The translations under genes were made by a program, and so were the position numbers. A stretch of DNA of 64,000 nt. It comes from Gordionus sp. m RMFG-2023 (taxonomy: Eukaryota > Nematomorpha > Gordioida > Chordodea > Parachordodidae). This document shows, in pieces, positions 45,401 to 56,600 of the stretch. The notes below the pieces were generated by a model. That model saw only the letters and a program-made list of their open reading frames with translations. It did not search any database and was not told where the DNA came from. Within the stretch, counting starts at the first letter, position 1. The number at the start of each line of letters is the position of its first letter. The stretch lies in NCBI RefSeq assembly GCF_954871325.1, contig NC_088775.1, positions 15,291,561 through 15,355,560 on the forward strand, in the 5' to 3' direction.

Positions 45401-47363
45401 TTTAATACATACATCTAGTGTTGCAAAATCGTTACATCTGAACCAATTTTTAAAAAATGATAATTCAATGTTTGAAGATTTTTCTCATAGATGGCACAAA
45501 AGCTTGGACAACTATTATCGAAATCTCGAGGCTCAGGCGATATTTTTCTGCCTAATATATTTAGTTTTTAAAAAATGGGCTCAAATGGAATGATTTTGCA
45601 TCACTACATGGATTTACTCATCTTATATATTTTTTAATAGTAACATCAAGTCATTTAAATGTATTATAATGATCATTTATAGTTTATATTCATGGGTCCT
45701 AAAAAATATAAAATATTTTTATTGATAAATTTATATAATAAAGTTCACCTACTTCATAATTAGTAATAAACAAATATATTATGAAAATTGAAATCCATTT
45801 TATCGGATCGGAATTTTTTTATATCTACCAATGACCGATATTTTTAAAGGGTGAAATATCGGCCCGACTCGATAATAAATATCGGTACATCTCTAATAAT
45901 AAGCTTATTGTTGGATCAGTATTATTGGGTTCTATATCCATATTTTTAAAAATTGCTGAGGAGAGCTTTTAAAATAACATTGGTCTTTTTGTGTAAGCTG
46001 ATGGTAAGAAATTATTCCAATATCAAAGATATTCGTGTGAAATTTACTAGGTAAGTTTACAAATGGCTGCATTTTTTGAATAAAAATTTGTAGAATCATA
46101 GTTTAATGAATTAGTCTATTATCATCTCGTTTATGACCTGAATCGCATCTTGTCTATCGATACTGGGGATGATAATTGTTTTTAAAAAAAATCCTCGGTT
46201 GGGCTAAGTTCAGAATTACAAGATGGTAAATAATGAATTCTACATTACATTAATTAACTCCCTTCTATGATATGAATAGCCTTGATGTCCATTATATGAC
46301 GATCAATTTTTTCTTCTATATATTGTATTGATTGGATAATAATGGTTAATGATGCTTACTATCAAAGGCAATTCCGAGCAAATCGTGATTTTACAATTTT
46401 TATTTGATACATACTGCCAAATACCAAAATTTATTAAAATATAATAAGACCCTTATTATTTAACATATATTAATATGGAATCACGTGGTCGAGTCCGGCC
46501 TCCTATATACCACCCCCTAAAGGACGGAACCACCAAGCTAGATTAAGAAAAAAATAAGATCATTGCTGGGATTCGAACCCATAGCCATCGGATTGGTAAG
46601 CAACGCTCTTGCCGACTAGGCCATAGACGCTTTCCAAAAATCACGAATTTTCTAATATATATTCTGAATATATTTGGTAGTGCCTATCTAAATGAAAAAT
46701 AAACAAAAACAAATTTTATAGAATGTAGTAAGCATCATTAACCGATAATAATGCCGTTTAAGCTCCACAAATATTATAACTAATTATGCCGATAGCATTT
46801 TATATCAAATCGTTCTAACCTTTTGAAACAAATGCCACATCTCTAAGGGTTATAAGGTGTGCTCAGACATAAATTGCTGTGCGAAGGTCTGGTTTGTACC
46901 CGTTTCGCCAATAATTTTTTTATTATGGGATATATTAAAATTTTTAGCTATATCTCAAATAATGTAATTCCCTGGAAAAGTTTTATTAATCATTGGACCA
47001 TTAAATTTTTATGAATATACTTGTTGATGGTTGCGGCAATCCAAGTTAAAGATTCTTCTGAATATTTTAGTGATTTAGGTGCTATTTTCTATCTTTTTTA
47101 TTATTATAATTACTCATAATATTAAGTAAGGGTTTAAAACATGCATTGAATATTAATTGCAACTTTATTATTATTACATAGTTTTTATTATATTACATAG
47201 TTTTTATTATTATTATAATAAGATTTGGGCACATCCAGGTTGGATGCCTATAAAAACGCTCAAAGCACAAGAAGGAAAGATAATGGGTGCCGATGTCTAC
47301 GATTTTGATTTGTTAGTAACTTGTGGTTTTGACAAAACTTTTAAATTATGGGGACCCGAATGA
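33422..47363 (+). CDS. PRPF4: PRPF4, U4/U6 snRNP WD40 protein (about 14 exons)
   Basis: Exons by homology and splice sites: 33422-33560, 33601-33680, 33720-33792, 33841-33983, 34832-34908, 34968-35061, 35662-35861, 41842-~41977, 42069-42161, 42591-42713, 42854-42961, 44343-44461, 45128-45177, 47223-47363. Phases agree except at the end of exon 8, which is unresolved. The N-terminus has [39 protein letters not shown] and [18 protein letters not shown], the Prp4 N-terminal domain that grips Prp3. WD40 blades follow: [67 protein letters not shown]. It acts in the spliceosomal U4/U6.U5 tri-snRNP. The intron before exon 8 is about 6 kb because of a hAT nest. Exon 1 could be preceded by a noncoding exon. 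Confidence 0.95.
35375..35560. repeat. TAGTGTTGTT-type MITE in a PRPF4 intron
   Basis: It begins TAGTGTTGTTGAGGC. Inside it shares TTAATAGATGT and ATGAGCAAAAT...GCTTGCATAATATTTTT with the better preserved copy at 60861-61079. The right end is degraded, so the end is approximate. Confidence 0.55.
36098..38656 (+). mobile_element. hAT element A with perfect 8 bp target-site duplication
   Basis: Ends TAGTGAAGGTTC and GACCTTCACTA pair as inverted repeats. The flanks are ataaatat at 36090-36097 and 38657-38664, a perfect 8 bp duplication. GC-rich subterminal motifs (GGACCGTGGTCCGG and relatives) lie at both ends. It carries a transposase (36275-38439). It sits inside element B, so it arrived later. 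Confidence 0.92.
36275..38439 (+). pseudogene. hAT transposase of element A (BED finger to dimerisation domain)
   Basis: The parts come in the expected order. The BED zinc finger start is [14 protein letters not shown] at 36335. A TDMWSN motif lies at 36919. [16 protein letters not shown] at 37190 is the hAT CxxH region. The C-terminal dimerisation domain has WWKAN at 38119, [32 protein letters not shown] and KKRNRLS, ending at 38439. Introns with TTTTTAG-type acceptors may explain some gaps (near 37446-37465 and 37905-37950). At least one in-frame stop, near 36784, and frame changes suggest it is defective, though a spliced active form cannot be ruled out by eye. Confidence 0.75.
38665..40149. 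repeat. Foldback of hAT B left end and BED-finger start
   Basis: 38665-39085 reappears inverted at about 39660-40090, including the start codon region ATGCCTCG(A/G)AAA of the transposase and the 5' untranslated part. The inverted copy ends in the same terminal repeat at 40149. A 26 bp tandem (AATTCTATAATATATCATATT) occurs near 39845-39900 in one arm only. Confidence 0.75.
45282..45895. repeat. hAT-type MITE (TAGGGGTGTAAC ends) with nested MITE
   Basis: Left TAGGGGTGTAACTATACC mirrors right CGGTACATCTCTA. Subterminal CGATCCGATA and TATCGGATCGG motifs are inverted. It lies in the last PRPF4 intron. A second MITE at 45416-45606 is inserted in it. No clear 8 bp duplication. Confidence 0.65.
45416..45606. 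repeat. MITE with TAGTGTTGCAAAATCGTT ends, nested
   Basis: Left TAGTGTTGCAAAATCGTT pairs with right AATGATTTTGCATCACTA. About 190 bp, non-coding. It shares a CATAGATGGCA/TGTTGCAAAA style with the TAGTGTTGTT family. Confidence 0.7.
46336..46752. repeat. Foldback element with a SINE in its centre
   Basis: GGTTAATGATGCTTACTA at about 46343-46361 is mirrored by TAGTAAGCATCATTAACC at 46726-46743. Further weaker pairing (CTGCCAAATACC / TTTGGTAGTGCC) lies inward. A tRNA-derived SINE occupies the middle. It lies in the last PRPF4 intron. Confidence 0.65.
46483..46632 (-). repeat. tRNA-derived SINE
   Basis: The minus strand shows a tRNA-like head with A box TGGCCTAGTCGG and B box GGTTCGAATCC, about 45 bp apart. 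A GC-rich unrelated body follows (GGTTCCGTCCTTTAGGGGG, GGAGGCCGGACTCGACC). The acceptor arms do not pair, so it is not a working tRNA. A promoter of RNA polymerase III type would be internal. Confidence 0.75.
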
Positions 47364-47479
47364 AAACTGGTCATTTTGATTTACTAGGAGATTGTATAAA
47401 ATTTGTGATAAAGTGATATATATATATTACATTTTATATTTATTTATTTTGTACATTAAATAATATTATTTGTTACGCC

Positions 47480-47485
47480 AATAAA
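47480..47485 (+). terminator. Possible PRPF4 poly(A) signal
   Basis: AATAAA about 117 bases after the PRPF4 stop codon, followed by a T-rich stretch. In this AT-rich DNA the hexamer is frequent, so the call is weak. Confidence 0.4.
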
Positions 47486-49170
47486 TATTTTCACCGATGA
47501 TATCAGATATAGATCTATAATTTTTTTGTTGCATGGCTTCCTACTTTGTTAGATTTATTATTAATATTGGTATTTACCCAAACTCCCGTTTGCCCATAGT
47601 TTTTTTAAAATTAAAACTCCCTGCCATTTTTTCTTTAATTCGTCCGCCCGATTTTAAAGATTATTTGTTTATTGGGCATATTTTATTTTATTTTAATACT
47701 TTACTTATATTTATAAAATATGCACTATTATGTAGAGCTGTAAAGTAATGTCGTTAACTTTTTGAAGAAAGGGAACGCCATTCGTTACCTTCTTCTAGAA
47801 ATAACGCGTTTCTTTTTTTGGAGTAACGATAAAGCAAAACACTATTCGTTACTTTAAATTTTTTTAAAAAAAATATGGAAATACATATTTTATTATAAAA
47901 TTATTTTTTAAATTTTGTAAATAATTTTAGCTGAGTTTTAAAGCCAGGTTAACCACCATCCTTCATTTTTATTTTAAATTTTTATTCAAGAAATATATTT
48001 AATATTAAATCAATCAAGATACGTTAATTTGTATTCTTTATAATTTATTTTATAAAGAATATTGTCAATTGTACATATTTCTTCAGATGAAGATGATTTA
48101 ACTTGCCTTGGCCCCAATATGAAACTTTTTTATGCCAATAAAAAAAATTGATGGTACAAAGAGGGATTTGAACCAGAACCTGTAGAAGAAAACGTTTTTG
48201 AAAAAAATTCTGAACACGAACCTAAACCCCGTTTTTAAAATTTCCCATACCCCATACCTAACCTGGGATTTTTTTTGAACCCGAGTTCAGCCGGGTTCAG
48301 TGAATATTGTTTAAAATCATATATTAAGATATATATATAATTGTAAATACAAATATTAATAATTTAATTAGATTTTTAAATTTATTTAAATATAAACTGT
48401 ATAAATCCTTTATATTACAGATATTATTTAAAGTTAATTCCATTACGAATCGACCAAAATAACATGAATTTTGGACGACCATTTTTAAAAATGATGAAAT
48501 TTAGCATGAAGGTTAAATAGACTGTTATACAAATCAAATTTTAATGCTCTTAGTTATGGACCTTCGACGAGAACCTTTCCCCCTTATAACGAATATCAAA
48601 CTCTCAAGATATTTTTGGTCTCTAAAGTAACAAATTATATAATTAACCTTCAAAATTCTCCTTCTGAATATACAAAATTATTTAAAAAATATCATCAGTG
48701 TCGTATTTCCAGTAAAGCAAAAAAATTTGAGAGGAGTCGAATAAGAAACAATGAAACTCACTAAATATGTTTATTACCAATATACTTAAATATTTCAGAA
48801 AAAGTATAAATGGAGAAAAAAGAATTTAAATTTTATCTAGTTTTTTTTATAATTTTACAAATAAATAAATCAATTATTAAGGGCCCTATTTTTAAAGATA
48901 ATTATAATGTATTTTAAAAATAAAAATACTCATTTTATATTATACGTAACCATTAATATTTTATAAATTATTATATTCACTAGAAATTTTAAAATATGGT
49001 TTTTATACACCAATAAAAAGAAAATATATTTCTGTAAAAATTAATACTTTTATTAACGACCAATATATATTGCATACAATCATAATTATTTTCCAAATAA
49101 AACTTTCTGCAATCCTTTTGTGTAATTTAATAGGGTTAGACATTCTCAACAAACTCATATTCATGACAAA
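47486..49170. other. Intergenic between PRPF4 and G6PD, left part, with MITE-like debris
   Basis: No gene. TAGAGCTGTAAAGTAATG at about 47733 begins a stretch with TAACG/CGTTA words (CGTTACC, AACGATAAAGC) that looks like a hAT-type MITE end. At 48170-48305 a CCTAAACCCCG...GAACCCGAGTTCAGCCGGGTTC stretch resembles another GC-rich MITE. Ends could not be paired reliably. Confidence 0.4.
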
Positions 49171-49178
49171 CAATATAC

Positions 49179-49528
49179 TAGAGATCTGCAAAGTTAGGCC
49201 AGCCCGAAGCCCAAAATAATCGGGTTCGGGCCGGGCCGAGCCTAATATTTTTAAAATAAATTCGGGTTGGACCTTGGAAATTTTTTAAATATATTTAATT
49301 TTTTATGTAAAATAAAAATATTTGATTTTATTTATTGAAACTAAACGACATATAACATATGTCTTTTATTTTGAGTAATTCTGAAAATTAATTTCTATAT
49401 TTAAATAAATTCGGGCCGGGCAGGTAAATTTTTTTTAAACAAATTTCGGGTTCGGACCGGGCCGGCAAAACATTTTTAAAATAAATTTCGGGCCGGGCTT
49501 GAAAAATTAGGCCCGATGCAGATCACTA
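49179..49528 (+). repeat. Complete 350 bp GC-rich MITE with perfect 8 bp target-site duplication
   Basis: Ends TAGAGATCTGCA and TGCAGATCACTA are inverted repeats. Flanks caatatac at 49171-49178 and 49529-49536 are identical. The subterminal parts (CGGGTTCGGGCCGGGCCG at the left, GCCGGCAAAAC and CGGGCCGGGCTTG at the right) are very GC-rich compared with the genome. It matches the copy at 1937-2290. Non-coding. It is probably mobilised by a hAT transposase. Confidence 0.93.
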
Positions 49529-49536
49529 CAATATAC

Positions 49537-50617
49537 TATAATAATGCATTCGTTGAATGGGGGTGTTTTAAATGAATTCATGATATTAAAACAACTATTT
49601 TATATTCACAATATTTTGATATTTGGTAGTAGAACTAAAAAATTTATGTTATTCTTTTTAAAATTTATGAAAGGAGTATAATTAAAAAGGTGAAATTAAT
49701 AACATATGAATAAAGTTTTTTAGGGGAGTAGGCATAGGTTTTTGAGGGGGGTTTGTATCCAGTGAAAACTCTGTCATGTAGACGTTGTACCGGATTGATA
49801 TGATGTCTTAAGACAAATAATAAATAAAGAATGTATACGAGATTGATATCCCAGATAAGTTAGATTTGTTTGTTAGGTGTCTTGTAAAAGAATGTTAAAG
49901 AAATAAGATATTATTTTATAAAGTAGAAATTATTGATATTATTTATCACAACGCATAAAATATCATGGCACTTAAATATCGGCAATGTCCCCCCCCCTCC
50001 CCATCGAAAATTTAAAAATTTGCCAGATCTGAGCATGAATATTTTGTCCGACTAAAAGAATTTTTGAATTTCTTACCCTGTTTATTAAATATAAGTTAGT
50101 ATTTCTTATATACTATAGATTTTTCATTTGTATTTTCACTGGTCTCAAATTCTTGAGTTCCAATCTTTACCAAATTTTTTTTAATATTTGGATCCATTCT
50201 ATAAACAATTTTATAAATATAAAAATTTGAACCTATTTAATTGAAAAGATTTTAGATAAACAAAAATTATCAAATGAAATATTTTATAACTGTACATTAA
50301 TATACTAGACCTTATGTTGTCTATAATATATATTTTATTTAACTTGTTAAATAATATATGTAAGTAATAGAGTTTTAACTATATAAATATCACAATCACA
50401 GAAAAGTGTAATTTTGAGAAAATAAGATTATGTAAATGATAGGTAAAATGTATAGTACTTTTTTTTTTACATAAAAGCACCTTCTCATAAAATATTATAT
50501 CGGTCACCACTTAGCAATAACATATTATTATTTTAACATTATATCATAAAAACATCTGATAGTTTGAAATTGGACAAAATATTTTTTTTGAAAGTCATCA
50601 TTACTACACCATATATT
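49537..50617. other. Intergenic, upstream of G6PD
   Basis: AT-rich with a CCCCCCCCTCCCC run at 49988-50003. No gene, RNA or repeat terminus seen. It should contain the G6PD promoter and perhaps a noncoding first exon, not identifiable by eye. Confidence 0.45.
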
Positions 50618-53600
50618 ATGACACCAAAACAAGAGTCTATTAACTTCTTTATAATTTTTGGCGCCTCTGTAAAATTTAAATATTTGTTAAAAATGTTTTA
50701 CTATCATAATTAGGGTGATTTGGCTAAGAAAAAGATTTATCCGACTTTGTGGTATGTATAATATGCCATTTTTTTCATATTTTTATTATCATAGGTATCT
50801 TTTTGAGAAACAACTTTTGCCTATAAACATTTTTATATGTGGATATGCACGAAGTCAAATTAAAGTTGATGTTATTATGCAACATGCTGAAAAATACATG
50901 AAAGTAATATTATTATATTACCTGCAAATATTTTTTTTGAGGTTAAACCTAGTGATAAGTCAGATGCATACAAAGATTTTGTAAGTAGAAATTATTTTGT
51001 CCAAGGGTCATATGATAATGATGAACAATTTAAAATATTAAATCAAGAACTTGAATCTATCACACAAAAAACAATTAAAGAAAAACTTTATAAATCATTA
51101 GATGATAGAATAAATATATACGAAGAAGATGAAAATGAGAAAGGTTATTATTAGTATTCTCACATTATATTAATTGGCATATTACCTTAGATATTGTAAA
51201 CTGCTATATTGGGGATGATGGATATAAAGAAATGCAAGATCTAATTGATGTTCAAGCAGGTGGAGATAAAAACTACGATGGAATTCAAGTCAATTATTTA
51301 TTTTACTTGGCCCTTCCACCCAATGTTTATGCATCTGTCACAACTATGATCAATCACCACTGCTTAAGTAAAAAGTAAATAAGCATATGTTTTTCATATA
51401 ATTTTTATATAGGTGTGTAGAATATTTGTTCATTTAAAAATTTGATTATTAATTTATTTTATATTCTTATAAAAATGATATATATAGTGGCTGGACCAGA
51501 ATGATCATAGAGAAACCATTCGGTAAAGATTTAGAGAGTTCTAGCAAATTATCTGCTCATATCTCTCAGCTTTTTGATGAAAGTCAGATTTATCGAATTG
51601 ATCATTACCTTGGTAAAGAGATGGTGCAGAATATGCTAATATCTAGGTTTTTCTCATTTTTTTATATCATGGAAAATGTTATTGCACAATATTATTAATA
51701 TTCCTTAACTCATATTAGAGCTTTGTAGAATCCAAGAGAGTTTGACATTTAAAGGCATTAATTCTAAATAAATTAATCATGTTAGATTTAGGAGAAGGGG
51801 GGGGTCTCATGCCTAGGAGCAATTTAACTACTTTTTTAAAAAAAAATTGTACTATATTTCTTGAGCATATTTCTTCTGTTTTCCTTGAAAAATAAATTTC
51901 ATAATCCTTAAAAAGAAATATGGATCAGACTTGGTTCTTATTAATTCAAGTGGGTTTATTTAAGACTTTGACCTTAAAATACATTGGGTTTAATCGGTCT
52001 TGCCTAGGAATCTTAAAAAGTACATCCCAGTGTAGAGTTCTAGTTTGTTTACACTTTATAAAGTAAAATATGGCTTAATTCTTTCAAAAATATCGAATTC
52101 AGGTTTGGAAATAAGATATTCTCGACCCTGTGGAATAGGGACAATATAGCCTGCGTTATAATCACCTTTAAAGAAGACATTGGAACCGAGGGTAGATCTG
52201 GTTATTTTGATCAATATGGTATCATCAGGTTAAATATTTATTAAAACAAACACTGTAATAATTAGTACAGCTAAAATGCTTGATCTTTAACATTATGGTT
52301 GGATTTGGCGCTCATCTCTACTTTGAGCACAAACCATGAATATGAACACCTCCCCCCCCTCCTAGCACCAACTCGGAAAAATGTCAGGGGGCAGAAACTC
52401 TGAGATTAAGAATATTTGATGAATTTTTATAGTGGGGTCTAAACCTGGTTCGAGTTCAAATAAAAATGTCAGTTGGTCTCTTAACACTAGTTTGAGTTCT
52501 TTTATATATAAACTCACATTAGAATAATGTATAAAGGAGGAGCACTTTTTTTTTATTTCATCATTAAAAATTATATACCTATAACGTTTATTTTATCATT
52601 AATTGCATATTGAGAAGTACAATTATAAAGATTTCTACCTTTGTCAAAAATTGCATATTTATACTGAGAAAGTATAATTTTTATTATTCAAAAACATCTT
52701 TCTATAATCTAGCCTGCGAGGTGACCAGCACAGCAATTTGACATTATTTTATCACAATCTTTAACTAATAGGTTATTTTCTTTAAATTTGAAAAAAAAAT
52801 TTTATCATATTTTTTTTTGTAATTTTTTAAATAAGGGATTGTTTAATTTTTTTATTTTGTTTATATAAATATATATAATTTTTGAAATAATTATTTATTT
52901 TTTTATAATTATTTAGGAATTTTTAAAATTATATTTTCGAAATTATGCATATGAATAGAGGGCTCCTTAGCTATACCTACAGCGTTTACATAAGAGGGAG
53001 GTTTGGATAAGAGCATTTTGCCTACAAATTTTTTGAAGAGGTTAGGCGTTTAAGGGAGGTAGAATACAGATAGTGTAAATTTGGGAGGTTATCGATTACA
53101 TTTTTAGATTAAATAGTACAAAATATATTGCTGTAAAAATTATATATAGATTATATAAAAAGTTAAAATTGACGCAATTTTATTTTAAATCGAAATATAT
53201 TATCAAAATTTATCCAATCATTAATAAAATAAAATATTTAAAACGATTTAATAATCGATTATTTGCAAATATCTATATTCAGAAGATATTCTTGAATGCT
53301 ATCCCAATCCCGATGTCTTTTATATTGCCTTTAGATCCCGCCACAGTCTTTCAACTTTTTGGGGTATGGATGGATTCATTAGGATCAACAAAATTTAATA
53401 ATGGATATAATTTTTTCGTTCTAGTCGAATATAAATATGTTAAAAATTTACAAGTAAAATATTGCCATAACTCGGAAGTGATAATATTTTTAATAATTAC
53501 CGATTACCTCCAGAACTTTAAAAGAGATTCTGCGGCAAAATTTTTATTTTCATTTTTTAATATGATTATTATTAAATAAATTATATATATATATCTTTTT

Positions 53601-56600
53601 TAATTTGGAAAATTTGATTTAGGGATGTTATGCAAAATCACCTGCTTCAATTGTTGTGTGTGACAGCTATGGAAAAACCGATTTCCCTCAATGCCGACAA
53701 TATCAGGAATGAAAAGGTTCAATTACTTTTTTTTAAATTCGTTTTTTTTTCAAAAAACACTTAAAAATAAATGCGTTGTCCTAATTGTTACGTTTAATAA
53801 TATAAAAATTAATAAAATATCGTGGATAAAGAACCTGATTTAAGAAATCCAATTTAAACTTAGAGTAAAATTTTACTTATAAATTTACGTAGCCCATCCT
53901 AAAATTGCTTTGGCTAAATATATTTATATTTTTATATAAATAGATTGATTAAAGCTAAGAACGAAATCAAATGAAACGAAATTTTAATATTATAAATATT
54001 TACGGTCAAATTAAATATAATTAATATTTATCACTATCAGGTCAGAGTGCTACGCAGTATAAAGAGTGTTGAACCAGCTAACGTAATATTAGGCCAATAC
54101 ATGGGAAACCCAGAATACCACCCTTCACAACATCCAGCTGGAGCCGAGGATCAAAGCAAGGGCTACTTTGATGATCCAAACATTCCCAAAGATTCCACTA
54201 CTCCTACATTCGCCACCGCGGTTCTCTTCATCGAGAATGAGCGGTGGGACGGGGTGCCCTTCATACTCAAGTGCGGCAAAGGTAATTTTTTTTACAAGAT
54301 AAAAAATTTATTAACCTTATATGTTATTAGCTCCTATTTGCTTTTGTAAAACAAAATGATATTTTATATGGAATTTTTAATAATAAAATAATATTGTTTT
54401 ATTGTGTAGTAAATGAAATTTAATTAAAATATGGAGGAAGTATTGTTTGCTATGGCGAGAGGCCCAAAGAGTCAGAAACTTACGTTATATTTGAGAGTGG
54501 TGTAATGGTTATTATACTGGATGGTTTGTGGCTTCTATAAGCTTGTCCAAGTTTTACATGTAGCAACCTTAATTTAGGTCTGACTCAAGGAAATCCGTTA
54601 TTACAGCTGAGCTATTAAAAAAAATTTACTAGCCCATTTATGATCACATGACATGTAAGATTTGATAGATTATTAATAAAAATCAATAAATTTTATTGAA
54701 TACCATTTTTAATATTTTAATTTTAACCCATCTCTCTCAGCCCTCTAATTAACCCCAACCCATATCTCTCTAACTCTAGTCTTTAATTCTACTCCTCCAG
54801 TTTTTAATAATATATTTGATCCAATTAAAAAATTTCCTACAGGTGAACATTCCTTGAGTTGAGCTATTATCAGCACGGCTCTAAAGGATTGTTCATTATT
54901 TGGTTTTTGGAGTTCTTTATATTATTAAATGAATTATTATTTTTTAACAACTTGTGATAATTTTCAGGTCGAAAATTATTTTTTGACGGGTCGGGAATCA
55001 GCTTGGAAATATTATTTTTGAAATTTTAAAATTTAATTAGTTATATTAGGCCACACACATTGTATATTATTTTATCTTTTTAAATATTTTACATTTAATA
55101 TATAGAATAAGAGGCTAAATCAATCTCTATTTCTCATAGTTTTAAAGAAAGGGACGCATATTTTGGCCATCCTGTAATTTTAAAAATAAATTAACAAGGA
55201 AAATGTCTTTTGAGAAAATAAGACTAAATTTTTTTAATACTCTTTAAAATAAAATAAATTAATAGATTTATAATAATAGGTAAATTTTCGGCTTTATTTT
55301 TAAATAATTATATTTCATATACATTATGAACCCTCATCTTGTGTAATTTAAGTAAAGCTTAAGCATTTTAAGTTTTTACCTATACCAACGAATTTCAAAA
55401 TGTAGGTCTCATTACCTGTACAGGCTCACGTTTTTTTAAACATACTTTTTTATTTTAATATTTATAAAAAAAATTTAAAAAAATATTTTCTTATATTTAT
55501 TTTTTTAAATATATACAAATTTCAAGGTAAACTTTCTAATGCTTAGGTAAAAATTTTTATATACATTTTGAATAATTCATTTTCTATGATATAAACATAA
55601 AAATTAAATATATTCAATAATAAAAGAATATGCATTAATAATTATCTTCCCTTTTATCTCATAATAGATAGTTTAAATCTTTTAATATAACTATATCAAA
55701 AATAATTATTATTAAATTTTAAATTTCGATAATATTTAAATCCGCAAGTTAACGTTTATTGTTTTAAAATACTACTATATAAAGCTAAATAATTTTAAAA
55801 GTTATATATCAGATTTTACCTACCAAAACATTAAAGATTCATTTTAATAAGCTGAATTACCATTATACACATAGTGTAGGGCTATGTATAATTATATAAA
55901 ACAAAGTCATTCTCCAGTAAAGTAAATTATATAATAACAAATGTACTATTTAAATAAATTTTTTTAAATTAATGATCTTAGTCTATCTGTTTATATAAAT
56001 ATTTCGCAAAAACTTTGACATTCATATACCTATTTTTACCTCATAAAATTTTCCATTTTTATAAAATGAATTTCAATACTTAGTAAAATTGTCACTTTCA
56101 ATCAATTCCCTGTTTAGTATCAGTTATTTATTACCCATTTTGTCACGATTTCCAGCATCAGCAGAATGAAAATTCTTCAATTTTTTTTTACAAATAGGAA
56201 CAAAACCCAAGGTATATTAAATAACATATAATGTTAGTATATATATATATGGTGAATTCCGTGACAAATCAACTTTAGTTTCAACCCTACCCCTTCAAAT
56301 TTTTCTAAAGTTTTTAATAGTTTGCATATATTATAACTAAAAAAAAATTTTTAGCCTCCAACTGCAAGCAGCGACTGAGATACAGGCTTCTAAAGGTCGA
56401 AAAATCTGGCGTTTTTGCTAAATTCTCTCCCTTTCATTTTAAATATCTTTGGATATAATTGAGATAAAAGCGCCATTTAAATTTCTTTATATAACCTAAT
56501 GGTAGCTCTTTAAAGATATATAATGTTAAATTGTTAAAAAAATTTAAATATCAAAAACCGGAAATGGTTATAAAATCAAATCCAAGTTTTTTTTTCTCTC

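Noticed and set aside
46565-46632. A nuclear tRNA gene on the minus strand
   Set aside because: A and B boxes are good, but the acceptor stem does not pair and an unrelated body follows, so it is a SINE head.
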